Part shown: positions 36,282 to 46,078 of the stretch, piece by piece
Layout of the letters: every line of letters starts with the position of its first letter
How positions within the stretch are numbered: the first letter of the stretch is position 1
NCBI RefSeq assembly: GCF_013401555.1
Contig: NZ_CP058552.1
Span: 6,076,001-6,140,000 of the forward strand
From: Paenibacillus sp. E222
GTDB taxonomy: Bacteria > Bacillota > Bacilli > Paenibacillales > Paenibacillaceae
Length of the DNA stretch: 64,000 nucleotides
Direction of reading: 5' to 3'
Program-made: the position numbers and the translations under genes
Notes under the pieces: generated by a model
Databases searched by the model: none
What the model saw: the letters and a program-made list of their open reading frames with translations, nothing else
What the model was told of the DNA's origin: nothing

Positions 36282-37049
36282 TTACTCAACATTCTTTTCA
36301 CGTTCGGAACGAATCTTATTTAGCCAAATTCGTTCTTTGTCCGTCAAGTCCGCCGTCTCCAACATATCGGGTCTACGTTCCAGCGTACGAAGCAAGGATT
36401 GCTCTCTGCGCCATGCCTCAATATTCAGATGATGTCCGGATAACAGCATATCTGGAACCTTCATACCTCTGAATTCGGGAGGACGTGTATAATGCGGGTA
36501 TTCAAGCAATCCGGTACTAAAGGAATCCGTTACAGCACTTGTCTCATTGCCAAGCACACCCGGAATAAGGCGCACAATACTGTCAATCGCCACCATCGCA
36601 GGCAGCTCGCCACCCGTCAGCACGTAATCACCAATCGACAACTCGTCCGTCACGAGAAATTCACGGATACGCTCATCGTAGCCTTCATAATGTCCGCAAA
36701 TAAAAATCAGATGATCTTCTTGTACAAGTTCCTCTGCTTTTTTCTGTGTGAACGTCTCACCTTGCGGACACATTAGAATAATACGTGGCGGTTTCATCGT
36801 TGCCGCAGCTTCGCCCCGCTGCTCTAATACATCTTCAACAGCAGCAAAGATGGGGTCTGGCTTTAATACCATACCTCCACCTCCACCATAAGGTGCATCG
36901 TCGACTGTATTATGTTTATTGGTCGCAAAATTCCGAAAGTTTGTTGCTCCCAGAGATACAAGCCCTTTGGTTTGGGCTTTACCCAGAATACTGGTTCCGA
37001 ACACACCGTCAAACATTTCCGGGAATAGGGTTAATACATCCACTTTCAT
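36282..37049 (-). CDS. trmD: tRNA (guanine-N1)-methyltransferase TrmD
   Basis: Methylates G37 of tRNAs with S-adenosylmethionine and prevents frameshifting. The knotted SPOUT fold is shown by [10 protein letters not shown] and [21 protein letters not shown], and [19 protein letters not shown] is the conserved N-terminal loop. 255 aa is normal. It begins 1 bp after the rimM stop, so it is coupled to it. In B. subtilis it is followed by rplS; here a terminator and three unrelated genes follow. Confidence 0.97.
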   Translation of the reverse strand: MKVDVLTLFPEMFDGVFGTSILGKAQTKGLVSLGATNFRNFATNKHNTVDDAPYGGGGGMVLKPDPIFAAVEDVLEQRGEAAATMKPPRIILMCPQGETFTQKKAEELVQEDHLIFICGHYEGYDERIREFLVTDELSIGDYVLTGGELPAMVAIDSIVRLIPGVLGNETSAVTDSFSTGLLEYPHYTRPPEFRGMKVPDMLLSGHHLNIEAWRREQSLLRTLERRPDMLETADLTDKERIWLNKIRSEREKNVE

Positions 37050-37050
37050 G

Positions 37051-37563
37051 TTACAGCAGCCCTTCCATCAGGTGAACCTTGACTTGCTTCTCTGTAACAT
37101 CCACATCAAGAACAACATCATCAATAACCGGGAGCAGAATTTCTTTGCCTGCCGGCGTTTTGACAACCCATACATCATTCGCTCCAGGAGTCAAAATCTC
37201 AGAGATGGTTCCAAGTGTTTCACCCTCATCGGTGATGACAGAACACCCTACGATTTGATGGAAGTAGTATTCACCTTCCTCCAGCTCAGCCAGATTCTCT
37301 TTTAACACTTTGGCCATGCCGCCTTTAAACTTCTCTACTTCATTAATGTTGTCATACTCTTTCAGACGAAGAATATACATGTTTTTATGCAAACGTGCAG
37401 ATTCCACGTTAACCATGACTGGATGATTATCGGGTGTAAAGAAAAACAACTCTGCATTTTTCGCAAAGCGCACTTCCGGGAAATCAGTTAAAGGCATGAT
37501 TCTCACTTCTCCGCGAATGCCATGCGTATTGACGATTTTGCCTACATTCATAAACTCTGCCAT
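37051..37563 (-). CDS. rimM: 16S rRNA processing protein RimM
   Basis: Assembly factor for the 30S head, binding ribosomal protein S19. It starts [30 protein letters not shown], the classic RimM N-domain, with the C-terminal PRC-barrel ([26 protein letters not shown] as part). 170 aa. GGAGGAAA precedes the ATG. The 240-bp gap upstream, after khpA, contains a terminator, so rimM-trmD may use its own promoter. ylqD, found here in B. subtilis, is absent. Confidence 0.96.
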   Translation of the reverse strand: MAEFMNVGKIVNTHGIRGEVRIMPLTDFPEVRFAKNAELFFFTPDNHPVMVNVESARLHKNMYILRLKEYDNINEVEKFKGGMAKVLKENLAELEEGEYYFHQIVGCSVITDEGETLGTISEILTPGANDVWVVKTPAGKEILLPVIDDVVLDVDVTEKQVKVHLMEGLL

Positions 37564-37760
37564 ACTTTCCTCCTACAATCCATTCATATTGGTACTCATA
37601 TGTGATGATCTCCCTGCTGCCGTTCCGGTTATGGATTCATTCTTCGACTCGCTGTTATCCTAACGCTTCTTCAGTATCGATTCCATACCCTCACTACTTC
37701 CGCAGATCATCATATTTGACGAGCTATTTCAATTCTATGATTTAAGTTTCAGCATGCACG

Positions 37761-37795
37761 AAAAGGGGCTAGGACATGCATCCTAACCCCCTTTC
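37761..37795 (-). terminator. Terminator after khpA
   Basis: AAGGGGGTTAGGA / TCCTAGCCCCTT (one bulge), loop TGCATG, followed by TTTCG on the minus strand, 10 bp after the khpA stop. The short T run suggests partial termination between the rpsP and rimM units. Confidence 0.75.
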
Positions 37796-37803
37796 GTATA
37801 TCT

Positions 37804-38034
37804 TTAAGATATGATATCAACGGTTACCCGTTTATCCATCTTAACTGCTGCTGATGTGACGACTGTACGAAGAGACTTTGCGATTCGTCCCTGTTTACCA
37901 ATCACTTTCCCAACATCGTCAGGATGAACGGTTAACTCATAAACGACAAGCCGGTCTTTCTCAACCGTCCGAACCGCCACATCTTCCGGATGATCGACCA
38001 AAGCCTTAGCAATTATGCTTACTAATTCTTCCAT
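37804..38034 (-). CDS. khpA: KH-domain RNA-binding protein KhpA (YlqC)
   Basis: A 76-aa single KH domain with the GKQGR (GxxG) RNA-binding loop in DDVGKVIGKQGRIAKSLR. In related Gram-positive bacteria KhpA pairs with KhpB/Jag and affects cell elongation and small RNAs. It lies 23 bp after rpsP, the usual neighbour. Confidence 0.94.
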   Translation of the reverse strand: MEELVSIIAKALVDHPEDVAVRTVEKDRLVVYELTVHPDDVGKVIGKQGRIAKSLRTVVTSAAVKMDKRVTVDIIS

Positions 38035-38057
38035 AGAGGACCCTCCGAATCAGCACC

Positions 38058-38330
38058 TTATTTAGTCAATTTAGACTCGTGGAACTTCTTCATCACGCCC
38101 GCTTTGCTCAGCAAGTTGCGGACAGTGTCAGATGCTTGTGCACCGTTTTGAAGCCATTGCAATGCTTTATCTTCATCGATCTTAACAACAGCCGGTTGTT
38201 CAACCGGGTTGTAGTAACCGATCTCCTCGATAAAACGACCGTCACGTGGGGAACGGGAATCCGATACCACTACGCGGTAGAAAGGAGCTTTGTGAGCACC
38301 CATACGTTTCAGACGAATACGAACTGCCAT
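38058..38330 (-). CDS. rpsP: 30S ribosomal protein S16
   Basis: Small ribosomal protein of 90 aa with the family start [22 protein letters not shown] and [20 protein letters not shown]. The open frame extends to 38351, but ATG 38330 follows GGAGGTG at 9 nt and matches the family N-terminus exactly. It is 54 bp downstream of ffh. Confidence 0.98.
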   Translation of the reverse strand: MAVRIRLKRMGAHKAPFYRVVVSDSRSPRDGRFIEEIGYYNPVEQPAVVKIDEDKALQWLQNGAQASDTVRNLLSKAGVMKKFHESKLTK

Positions 38331-38384
38331 TTGAAAATTCACCTCCTTCAATGAAATCTGTATATCGTTCAGCTGCTCCCGGAA

Positions 38385-39761
38385 TCAACGGAAAGGAAAC
38401 TTCATTCCTTTGCCCAAACCTTTGAGCTGCTTCATCGCTTTGTTCTTGCCGCCTTTAGGTCCCATCATATCTGAGAACTGTTTCATCATGCGGCGCATCT
38501 CATCAAACTGCTTGATCAGACGGTTTACTTCGGCCAGGGATGTTCCACTACCTGTAGCAATCCGCTTCCGACGGCTATGGTTGATCATATCCGGGTTACG
38601 TTTCTCTTCGGTCGTCATGGAGTACACGATCGCTTCGATCCGGCCCATCTGTTTATCATCAACCTTCAGGTCCTTGGCTTGTTTCATCTTGCCCATACCA
38701 GGAATCATATCCATGATCTGATCAATTGGCCCCAGCTTTTTCACTTGGTCCATTTGCTCCAGGAAATCTTCGAACGTGAATTCTGCATTACGCATCTTCC
38801 GTTCCATTTCCTTGGCTTTTTCGGTATCAATGTTGGACTGTGCCTTCTCAATCAGAGAGAGCATGTCACCCATACCAAGAATACGTGAAGCCATACGTTC
38901 TGGATGGAAAGGCTCAAGTGCGTCCAGTTTCTCTCCAAGAGAAGCAAACTTAATCGGACAACCGGTGACTGCTTTAACCGAAAGCGCGGCACCACCACGA
39001 GTATCTCCATCAAGCTTAGTCAGAACCACCCCGGTCAGATCAAGCTGCTGGTTAAAGTGTTCTGCCACATTAACTGCATCCTGACCCGTCATGCTGTCTA
39101 CGACAAGCAGTACTTCATCCGGGTTCACTACGCTGTGAATCTGACGAAGCTCTTCCATCAGTTCTTCATCGACATGCAGACGTCCAGCTGTATCGATAAT
39201 GACGTAGTCATTACCGTTATCCTTGGCATGCTGCAGACCCTGACGTGCGATCTCTACAGGGCTTGTCTGATCTCCCAGTGTAAATACTGGCGCTTTGATC
39301 TGCTCGCCGAGCACTTGCAACTGCTTGATCGCTGCTGGACGATAAATATCTCCTGCAACAAGTAACGGTCTGCTATTTTGCTTTTGCAGCATTTTGGCCA
39401 GTTTACCGGATGTGGTCGTTTTACCCGCACCCTGCAAACCAACCATCATCAATACCGTAGGCGGTTTGTTGGCTTTGGCCAGCTTCGACTGGCTTCCACC
39501 CATCAAATCCGTCAGTTCCTTGTTTACGATGTCGATAATGACCATTCCGGGCGTGAAGCTCTCCATCACTTCTTTGCCGACAGCCTTCTCTTTCACCTTG
39601 GCGATGAATTCCTTGACCACTTTGAAGTTTACATCCGCTTCGAGCAATGCCAGACGTACCTCGCGCATCGCTTCGGCAACATCTTCATCAGACACCTTGC
39701 CTTTGCCGCGCAGCTTGCTGAACACATTCTGCAATCGGGTCGTTAATCCTTCAAATGCCAT
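38385..39761 (-). CDS. ffh: Signal recognition particle protein Ffh
   Basis: GTPase that binds signal peptides and SRP RNA and delivers ribosomes to FtsY. The NG domain shows GLQGAGKTTTSGKLAKML (G1), DTAGR (G3) and TKLDGD (G4). The C-terminal M domain (about 300-458) has the RNA-binding part TGSGTSLAEVNRLIKQF and a Met/Gly/Lys-rich tail. 458 aa is somewhat long but normal for the genus. The upstream ylxM is its standard partner. Confidence 0.97.
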   Translation of the reverse strand: MAFEGLTTRLQNVFSKLRGKGKVSDEDVAEAMREVRLALLEADVNFKVVKEFIAKVKEKAVGKEVMESFTPGMVIIDIVNKELTDLMGGSQSKLAKANKPPTVLMMVGLQGAGKTTTSGKLAKMLQKQNSRPLLVAGDIYRPAAIKQLQVLGEQIKAPVFTLGDQTSPVEIARQGLQHAKDNGNDYVIIDTAGRLHVDEELMEELRQIHSVVNPDEVLLVVDSMTGQDAVNVAEHFNQQLDLTGVVLTKLDGDTRGGAALSVKAVTGCPIKFASLGEKLDALEPFHPERMASRILGMGDMLSLIEKAQSNIDTEKAKEMERKMRNAEFTFEDFLEQMDQVKKLGPIDQIMDMIPGMGKMKQAKDLKVDDKQMGRIEAIVYSMTTEEKRNPDMINHSRRKRIATGSGTSLAEVNRLIKQFDEMRRMMKQFSDMMGPKGGKNKAMKQLKGLGKGMKFPFR

Positions 39762-39826
39762 GATCCCACCTCCTTAAGCTGTAATACTGTTTTCAGGACC
39801 GATACGTTTCGTTCAACTCTTACAAA

Positions 39827-40177
39827 CTACTCTCTGAGCTGATGAATAATATCGTTTATTTGTTGGTTGTTATCAATGGAAACGCCTGCGCGCTCCAATG
39901 CATTTTGCAAATCTTCAAGATTACGGTTGCGCCGTTCGTGCTTCTCCAGCAAGCCAAGCTTGCTTTCGTAATTTTCCAGCACTTGTTCGGCACGCTTGAT
40001 ATGCTCGTATACCGCCTGGCGGCTGATCTCGAACTCGGCTGCAATCTCGCCCAGCGAGAAATCATCATGAAAGTAATACTTTAGAAACGTCTGCTGTTTC
40101 TCGGTAAGCAACCGTTCATAGAAAGCAAACAGCAAGTTAATCCGGTTTGTCTTCTCAAGCCGGTTTTCTTGACTCAT
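39827..40177 (-). CDS. YlxM family DNA-binding protein
   Basis: A 116-aa helix-turn-helix protein of the YlxM/p13 family (LTEKQQTFLKYYFHDDFSLGEIAAEFEISRQAVYEHIKRAEQVLENYE, of which FSLGEIAAEFEISRQAVYEH is the HTH). In streptococci its homologue interacts with SRP; in Bacillales it always precedes ffh. It heads the ylxM-ffh-rpsP-khpA operon, with a near-perfect promoter. Function in this organism is inferred from the family. Confidence 0.93.
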   Translation of the reverse strand: MSQENRLEKTNRINLLFAFYERLLTEKQQTFLKYYFHDDFSLGEIAAEFEISRQAVYEHIKRAEQVLENYESKLGLLEKHERRNRNLEDLQNALERAGVSIDNNQQINDIIHQLRE

Positions 40178-40232
40178 AACGGGGCACTCCCTTCGTCAAG
40201 GAAAAACACTTTACACTCTTGCAACGTTCCTA

Positions 40233-40261
40233 ATAATACCTAAAACAAATCAGGTTGTCAA
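40233..40261 (-). promoter_or_regulatory. Primary-sigma promoter of ylxM-ffh-rpsP-khpA
   Basis: On the minus strand TTGACA (40256-40261), 17 bp, TATTAT (40233-40238), about 56 bp upstream of the ylxM start. Confidence 0.88.
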
Positions 40262-40378
40262 GCAAAAATACTTGTCACAATAAAAACGTTCATTTTGCAC
40301 TCATTTTTCGTGCCTACACGGTTGATCTTAGCCATTCCTATACAGTAGAATACGACCTACTGCATCCTTTATATAGAA

Positions 40379-40421
40379 CAAAAAACGAATGGGCCTCCAC
40401 AGATGGAGCCGATTCGTTTTA
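40379..40421 (-). terminator. Terminator after the hemolysin III family gene
   Basis: AAACGAATCGGCTCCA / TGGAGGCCCATTCGTTT with loop TCTG, followed by TTTTTTG on the minus strand, about 17 bp after the stop. Confidence 0.92.
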
Positions 40422-40437
40422 CGCTATCTACCGTGTT

Positions 40438-41085
40438 CTAGCGAAGTGGTGTCAGGTACAGCAGTACCATAAAGAAATGAAGAATACTGCCTGCTAACAC
40501 AAAGAGATGCCAAATCGCATGGTGATACGGAAATCCACGCCACACATAAAAAAGCGTACCCAGTGTATACATCAGGCCTCCTGCAACCAGCAGCACGATT
40601 CCGCCTGTAGGAATGGCAGCCATAAGCGGTTGCCAGGCAATAACGATGAGCCAGCCCATCGCAATATAGAAAATCGTGGACATGAATAGAAACTTTTTCG
40701 TAAAAAACGCCTTAAAGATCACGCCGAATAATGCGATTCCCCAGATTACACCGAACAGGGTCCAACCAAGTGTGCCGCGAACAGCAATAAACAAAAGCGG
40801 AGTGTACGAACCCGCAATAAACAAATAAATGGAAGAATGGTCGAAAATCTCAAATAAATCTTTCATTTTTCCATCTTTCCATGCATGCACGAGTGTAGAG
40901 CTCGTATAGAGCAGCAGCATAGTGATCCCGTAGATCGTGAAACTGACCACATGCCAAGCCGTGCCTTTCATACTCGAAAATACAATCAACAGCACCAGTG
41001 CAGCTACACTGAGCGCAGCTCCGATTCCATGAGTCACCGCATTGGCGACTTCCTCACGGCGGGAATAGGTATAGGTATTGGCCAT
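40438..41085 (-). CDS. Hemolysin III / PAQR family membrane protein
   Basis: A 215-aa seven-helix membrane protein. The family markers are NAVTHGIGAALS near residue 14 (His in helix 1), DHSSIYLFIAGSYTPLLF near 80 (Asp-His) and PYHHAIWHLFVLAGSILHF near the C-terminus; His and Asp residues form a metal site in PAQR proteins. Despite the name, hemolytic activity is not implied; membrane-lipid or stress roles are known in relatives. Start ATG 41085 follows AAAGGACGG; the longer frame to 41139 runs into the hairpin. It is inserted between ftsY and ylxM. Confidence 0.92.
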   Translation of the reverse strand: MANTYTYSRREEVANAVTHGIGAALSVAALVLLIVFSSMKGTAWHVVSFTIYGITMLLLYTSSTLVHAWKDGKMKDLFEIFDHSSIYLFIAGSYTPLLFIAVRGTLGWTLFGVIWGIALFGVIFKAFFTKKFLFMSTIFYIAMGWLIVIAWQPLMAAIPTGGIVLLVAGGLMYTLGTLFYVWRGFPYHHAIWHLFVLAGSILHFFMVLLYLTPLR

Positions 41086-41138
41086 ATCAACCGTCCTTTC
41101 TAGCCCTTTAGCCTTGCCTTCTTTATTCCCATTATACA

Positions 41139-41193
41139 CGTATTGCCAGTGACATTACACGTGACACTTATCACGTATATCACTGGCAATACG
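41139..41193. repeat. 55-bp double inverted repeat upstream of the hemolysin III gene
   Basis: CGTATTGCCAGTGA (41139-41152) is perfectly repeated inverted at 41180-41193 (TCACTGGCAATACG). Inside it ACGTGA / TCACGT form a second inverted repeat. On the minus strand TATAAT follows 4 bp after the outer arm and could be the -10 of the next gene. No T run follows, so a regulatory site or a processing hairpin is as likely as a terminator of ftsY. Confidence 0.7.
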
Positions 41194-41230
41194 GTTAACG
41201 CTATTCATTCATCCCACTTTATTAATGGTT

Positions 41231-42244
41231 CTAGGAACTGGCTTCCTCATCTTCAGCACTTTCAGCTGGCTGTTCCTGGATCAGTCCGGCAAACAACGCA
41301 TGCACGAATTGCTCTGAGTCGAACGGCTGCAGATCATCAATTTTTTCACCAAGTCCGACCAGCTTCACAGGCAGATCCAACTCCTGACGAATTGCAACAA
41401 CAATACCACCTTTGGCGGTACCGTCCAGCTTCGTCAGTACAAGTCCGGTTACCCCACTCTTCTCTCCGAAGAGTTTGGCCTGATTCAGTGCATTCTGACC
41501 AGTAGTTGCATCCAGCACCATTAATACTTCATGTGGTGCTTCCGGAATTTCACGTTGAATGACACGGTAAATTTTGTTGAGTTCGTCCATCAGGTTCGAT
41601 TTATTTTGCAGACGGCCCGCAGTATCACAGAGCAATACATCAGCACCCCGCTGTTTCGCAGCCTGCACCGCATCATACATTACAGCGGCAGGGTCAGAAC
41701 CTGATTGCTGCTTGATGACTTCCACACCGGCACGTTGTCCCCATACTTCGAGTTGCTCAATCGCTCCGGCACGGAACGTATCGCCTGCTGCCATAATGAC
41801 CTTTTTACCCTGCTGTTTGAAGCGATGGGCCAGCTTACCAATCGTTGTTGTTTTACCCACACCATTAACACCGACAAACAAAATGACCGTAATGCCATCC
41901 GGATTCATTTTCAATTCATTATTCTGCTCTCCACGAAGCAAATCCGTCAGTTTCTCGGACAATACAGGCTGTAGTTCAGCCGCATCCTCAATTTTGCGTT
42001 TTTTGACTTCATCACGCAGATCTTCAATCAGTTTCATAACCGTATTGACACCTACGTCGGCTCCAATCAGAATTTCTTCTAATTCTTCATAGAATTCCTC
42101 GTCGATTTTTTTACGACGGATAACGAGATCCGACACTTTCTCTACAAGACCTTTACGCGTCTTTTCCAACCCGTCCTTGAACTGCTTGGTAACCGACTCT
42201 GTTTTGCTTGCAATGCTGTCTCTCAGCTTTTTAAAGAAACTCAT
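41231..42244 (-). CDS. ftsY: Signal recognition particle receptor FtsY
   Basis: GTPase receptor for Ffh at the membrane. The G1 motif is GVNGVGKTTTIGKLAHRF, DTAGRLQNKSNLMDEL is G3, TKLDGTAKGG is G4, and the N domain at residues 1-90 is rich in Lys/Glu. 337 aa, with a short N-terminal extension as usual in Firmicutes. It lies 75 bp after smc, the standard rnc-smc-ftsY order. Confidence 0.97.
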   Translation of the reverse strand: MSFFKKLRDSIASKTESVTKQFKDGLEKTRKGLVEKVSDLVIRRKKIDEEFYEELEEILIGADVGVNTVMKLIEDLRDEVKKRKIEDAAELQPVLSEKLTDLLRGEQNNELKMNPDGITVILFVGVNGVGKTTTIGKLAHRFKQQGKKVIMAAGDTFRAGAIEQLEVWGQRAGVEVIKQQSGSDPAAVMYDAVQAAKQRGADVLLCDTAGRLQNKSNLMDELNKIYRVIQREIPEAPHEVLMVLDATTGQNALNQAKLFGEKSGVTGLVLTKLDGTAKGGIVVAIRQELDLPVKLVGLGEKIDDLQPFDSEQFVHALFAGLIQEQPAESAEDEEASS

Positions 42245-42319
42245 AAAGCCCCTCCATCGTGTACATTTCTTAGTTTAAATGATATTAGATGAGTTCATGC
42301 GTGACCACCAACTCAAAGA

Positions 42320-45300
42320 TTAGGCAATGACAGCTTCCTCATCTTCCAGTTTAACCGAAACGAGCTTGGATACTCCGCCCTCTTCCATCGTGACACCATA
42401 CAGCACATCCGCTTCTTCCATTGTGCCTTTGCGATGTGTAACAACGATGAATTGTGTTTGTTCCGAGAACTCACGTAAATACTGGGCAAAACGCACCACG
42501 TTGGCTTCATCCAGCGCCGCTTCCACTTCATCCAGTACGCAGAACGGTACAGGCTTAACATGCAGTATAGCGAATAAGAGTGCCATTGCGGTCAACGCTC
42601 GTTCCCCACCGGATAATAGCTGCAGGTTTTGCAGCTTTTTGCCTGGTGGCTGGGCGACGATATCAATACCCGTATCGAGCAAACGCTCAGGGTCCATCAA
42701 TACAAGATCCGCGCGCCCTCCGCCAAACAGCTTGGTGAAGACCGTGCCGAACTCCCGGCGAATCGCATCAAATGTTGCCTTGAATCGTTTGGCCATCTCG
42801 TCTTCCATTTCTCGAATAACCTGATATAACGTTGTTTTGGCTTCGACCAGGTCATTCTTCTGCGTGCTGAGGAACTCATATCGCTCATTAACCCGCTGGA
42901 ATTCCTCGATGGCTCCCAGATTGACATCGCCGAGAGCCGCAATGCTGCGCTTCAGTTTCTGCACCTCAGCCTGTGTGCTCTCCACATCTTCCGGTACTGG
43001 ATAACGCTCTTTGGCAAGTTCATAGCCGAGCTCATACTCATCCATCAGTTTGCGCAAAATGTTTTCCAACTCGACATCCAGTCTGTTCACGGAAATTTCC
43101 GTTTGTCGCATCTGTTCCTCCACAGCTTTCAGCTGTGTGCGCTGTTCCTTCGTTTCACTCTCGGCAAGCTCAAGCTTCTTCGACAGTTCGCTTCGGGCAG
43201 CACGCTTGAAGTCCAGCTCCTGTGCGGATTCCGCTTTTTTCAGCTTGTATTGGTTAAGATCTTCAATCTGTTTAACACTTTCAGTCTCTGTTTTCTTCAG
43301 ATCGGCTTCCATGGAGGCCAGCAACGTACGATTTTGACGAAGATCCTTCACCAGTGAATCCACTTCGCGCTCCAGACGGCGTAATTGCTCCTCGTTGGAG
43401 AATCGCTCCTGATCCAGTTTCCCCTCTCGGACTTTCAGATCAGTGAGCTGAGTCTGCAATTCCTCCTTCGCGGATTCATTCGCTTTACGCGCAAATTCTG
43501 CCGCATGAATGGCACGATGGGTCGCCTTCTCTTCTTCCTCAAGCTGCTCCAGCTTCTTCACAGCGACATCACGGGCTGTATCCATCTCTTTGATTTCTTC
43601 AGTAAACCCGCTCTTCTCCTGCCCGGCTACGGCAACCTGTTCCAGTACGTGGCGCAGTTCATGCTCAACCTGCTTCATTTCCATTGAAGCCTGCTGTTCT
43701 GCATTCCGGGTGTCGTCTCCGGACTGACGCAGCTCGTCCAGCTTATCCTGGCACTGCTCCAGTTGGGCTTTTATATCATCCACACTGCGATGCAGTTTTA
43801 CGATCTGATTTTCAGTATCCAAAATATCCTGATCCAACTGATCCAGCTGCCGTTTACGGCTGAGCAGACTACCATTTTTCTTGTGCTGGCTACCACCAGT
43901 CATGGAACCACCCGCGTTAACCACATCGCCTTCCAGGGTTACGACCCGGAAACGATATTGACAGCGAGCAGCGATCTTATTGGCATCCTCCAGCTTCTCC
44001 GCAATAATGACGTTACCGAGCAAGCTTCCAATGATCGCAGCATAACGGGATTCGTATTGTACGAGATCTGCACCAATTCCCACAAAACCATCCATGCCTT
44101 CAATCATCGAACGTTCACCCGCGCCAATGGTACGTGCACGAATAACATCCAACGGGAGGAACGTAGCTCTGCCCAATTGGCGTTGTTTCAGAAAAGCGAT
44201 TGCCTGTCTGGAAACCGATTCATTTTCCATGACAACATGCTGCAGGGAAGCGCCCATCGCTGTCTCTACCGCAAGCTCGATCTTCTCAGGCACTTTAACG
44301 AGCTCTGCAACGGCTCCATGAACCCCGTTCAGTGTGCCTTTGCGTGACGCCTTAAGAACTTCTTTGACACCCAGCATGAAACCGTCAAAATCATCCTGCA
44401 TCTCTTTCATTGTATCGCGACGGGAGACCTGGGCCTCACGCTTCTGCTCCCATTTACGAACAGTTCCCCGGCTTTCTTCAAGCAGCTTCTGCAGCGATTG
44501 GAGACGTTCACTTTCCGTAATATATCCACCGCGCAGATCACTGATTTCCTTGCCTAAGCGAACGACTTTCTTCTCAATCTCCGTTTTGCGGGCTTCCAGC
44601 GTTTCCTTCTGGCCTTCCCACTTGCCGGATTCCTCAGTCGCGCGATTCATTCGCCGTTCCAGCGTTTCTTTCTGTTGGTCCGCGTAACGAATTTCATTTC
44701 GTGTCTGAGCCATCTGATTCATCAGTTCCAGCAAGTTTCCCTTAAGGCTCTCCTCCTGCTGTTGGCTAATGCCACCAGTGACACCGATGAGTTTGGCCTC
44801 TTCTTCGGACAGACGGTTTCTCACGTCACTCAGTTCAAGCTCAAGCTTGGAAAACTTCTCGCGTAATGCCAGTAACTCAGCTTCACGCTCCCGATGTCTC
44901 TCTTCACTCGCTGCAAGCGTCACTTTAAGCTGTTCCTGGTTCGTCTGCAGATGACGCGAACGCTCCTTGAGCAGTTCCCCGAGGCCTTCACTTTTCTCCG
45001 TTGCTTCACTGAATTGCAATAAGGCCGATTGCAGCTGTTCGGTCTCCGTTTCCAGCGTCCGCAGTGCATTCCGGTCACTTTCCAGCTTGGCATCATGAGT
45101 GGAGACGATAGCCGCCAATCCGACTTCTTCCTGTTTCAACGATTCAAGTCGTTGGTTTGCTTTGCTCCATGAAGCGTGAATTTGTTCGATCTGATACACA
45201 TACATGGAGATTTCCTGTGATTTCAACTGTCCACGCAATTCTTTGTAGTGGATTGCTTTCTCCGATTGTTCCTTTAACGGACCAATCTGGTCTTCCAACT

Positions 45301-45889
45301 CGGTCACCAGGTCATGAATACGCAACAAATTCTGTTCCGTCTCATCCAGTTTGCGAGTAGCATCCCGTTTGCGAGATTTATATTTAACAATACCTGATGC
45401 CTCTTCAAAGATCCCCCTGCGATCCTCTGAACGGGTACTCAGAATCTCTTCAATTCGTCCCTGTCCAATAATCGAATAAGCTTCCTTGCCGATCCCGGTA
45501 TCCATAAACAATTCGGTAATATCCTTCAACCGACACGACTGCTTGTTAATAAAATATTCACTGTCTCCGCTGCGATGTACACGACGCGTCACCGTTACTT
45601 CACCAAAATCCAAAGCAAGCGCATGATCTTCATTATCCAGCGTCAACGAAACTTCACCATAATTAACAGCCTTACGTGCATCACTGCCGGCAAAAATGAT
45701 ATCTTCCATTTTGCCACCACGCAGTGATTTGGCGCTTTGTTCTCCAAGAACCCAGCGTATGCCGTCTGAAATGTTACTTTTTCCACTTCCGTTCGGGCCC
45801 ACAACAGCGGTTATGCCACGAACGAATTCCATTTCCGTTTTGTCGGCGAATGACTTGAATCCACCCAGTTCAATCCGTTTCAAAAACAT
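42320..45889 (-). CDS. smc: Chromosome segregation protein SMC
   Basis: ATPase that, with ScpA and ScpB, organises and segregates chromosomes. Walker A GPNGSGKSN lies near residue 32, two long coiled coils span about 170-500 and 680-1000, and the globular hinge sits between (LNGVHGAVAEL...GRATFLPLD). The C-terminal head has the signature LLSGGERALTAMALLFAIL and Walker B PFCVLDEVEAALDEAN. ATG 45889 (MFLKRIELGGFKSFAD) matches the family N-terminus and gives 1189 aa; the frame opens at 45916, and AGGAGGTGA lies about 11 nt upstream of 45889. Confidence 0.97.
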   Translation of the reverse strand: MFLKRIELGGFKSFADKTEMEFVRGITAVVGPNGSGKSNISDGIRWVLGEQSAKSLRGGKMEDIIFAGSDARKAVNYGEVSLTLDNEDHALALDFGEVTVTRRVHRSGDSEYFINKQSCRLKDITELFMDTGIGKEAYSIIGQGRIEEILSTRSEDRRGIFEEASGIVKYKSRKRDATRKLDETEQNLLRIHDLVTELEDQIGPLKEQSEKAIHYKELRGQLKSQEISMYVYQIEQIHASWSKANQRLESLKQEEVGLAAIVSTHDAKLESDRNALRTLETETEQLQSALLQFSEATEKSEGLGELLKERSRHLQTNQEQLKVTLAASEERHREREAELLALREKFSKLELELSDVRNRLSEEEAKLIGVTGGISQQQEESLKGNLLELMNQMAQTRNEIRYADQQKETLERRMNRATEESGKWEGQKETLEARKTEIEKKVVRLGKEISDLRGGYITESERLQSLQKLLEESRGTVRKWEQKREAQVSRRDTMKEMQDDFDGFMLGVKEVLKASRKGTLNGVHGAVAELVKVPEKIELAVETAMGASLQHVVMENESVSRQAIAFLKQRQLGRATFLPLDVIRARTIGAGERSMIEGMDGFVGIGADLVQYESRYAAIIGSLLGNVIIAEKLEDANKIAARCQYRFRVVTLEGDVVNAGGSMTGGSQHKKNGSLLSRKRQLDQLDQDILDTENQIVKLHRSVDDIKAQLEQCQDKLDELRQSGDDTRNAEQQASMEMKQVEHELRHVLEQVAVAGQEKSGFTEEIKEMDTARDVAVKKLEQLEEEEKATHRAIHAAEFARKANESAKEELQTQLTDLKVREGKLDQERFSNEEQLRRLEREVDSLVKDLRQNRTLLASMEADLKKTETESVKQIEDLNQYKLKKAESAQELDFKRAARSELSKKLELAESETKEQRTQLKAVEEQMRQTEISVNRLDVELENILRKLMDEYELGYELAKERYPVPEDVESTQAEVQKLKRSIAALGDVNLGAIEEFQRVNERYEFLSTQKNDLVEAKTTLYQVIREMEDEMAKRFKATFDAIRREFGTVFTKLFGGGRADLVLMDPERLLDTGIDIVAQPPGKKLQNLQLLSGGERALTAMALLFAILHVKPVPFCVLDEVEAALDEANVVRFAQYLREFSEQTQFIVVTHRKGTMEEADVLYGVTMEEGGVSKLVSVKLEDEEAVIA

Positions 45890-45980
45890 AGGGTTTCCCG
45901 TCACCTCCTCTTGCAAATTTCAATTGTTGCATTCAGCGCCTAGTTATCGAACAGGAAAAGAATATCCTGATCCTCCTTAC

Positions 45981-46051
45981 AAAAAAAAGAGCAAAAAGCA
46001 GTCCGGCCGATAAATTCCGCCAGGCGGACCCGCGGGCTGCTCTTTGCTCTT
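45981..46051 (-). terminator. Long hairpin terminator between rnc and smc
   Basis: AGAGCAAAGAGCAG... pairs with ...CTGCTTTTTGCTCT across a GC-rich interrupted stem and is followed by TTTTTTTTG on the minus strand, 28 bp after the rnc stop. It suggests that smc-ftsY are not simply co-transcribed with rnc. Confidence 0.88.
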
Positions 46052-46078
46052 CGTTTGTCTATGCGCTTACGGTAAAGC

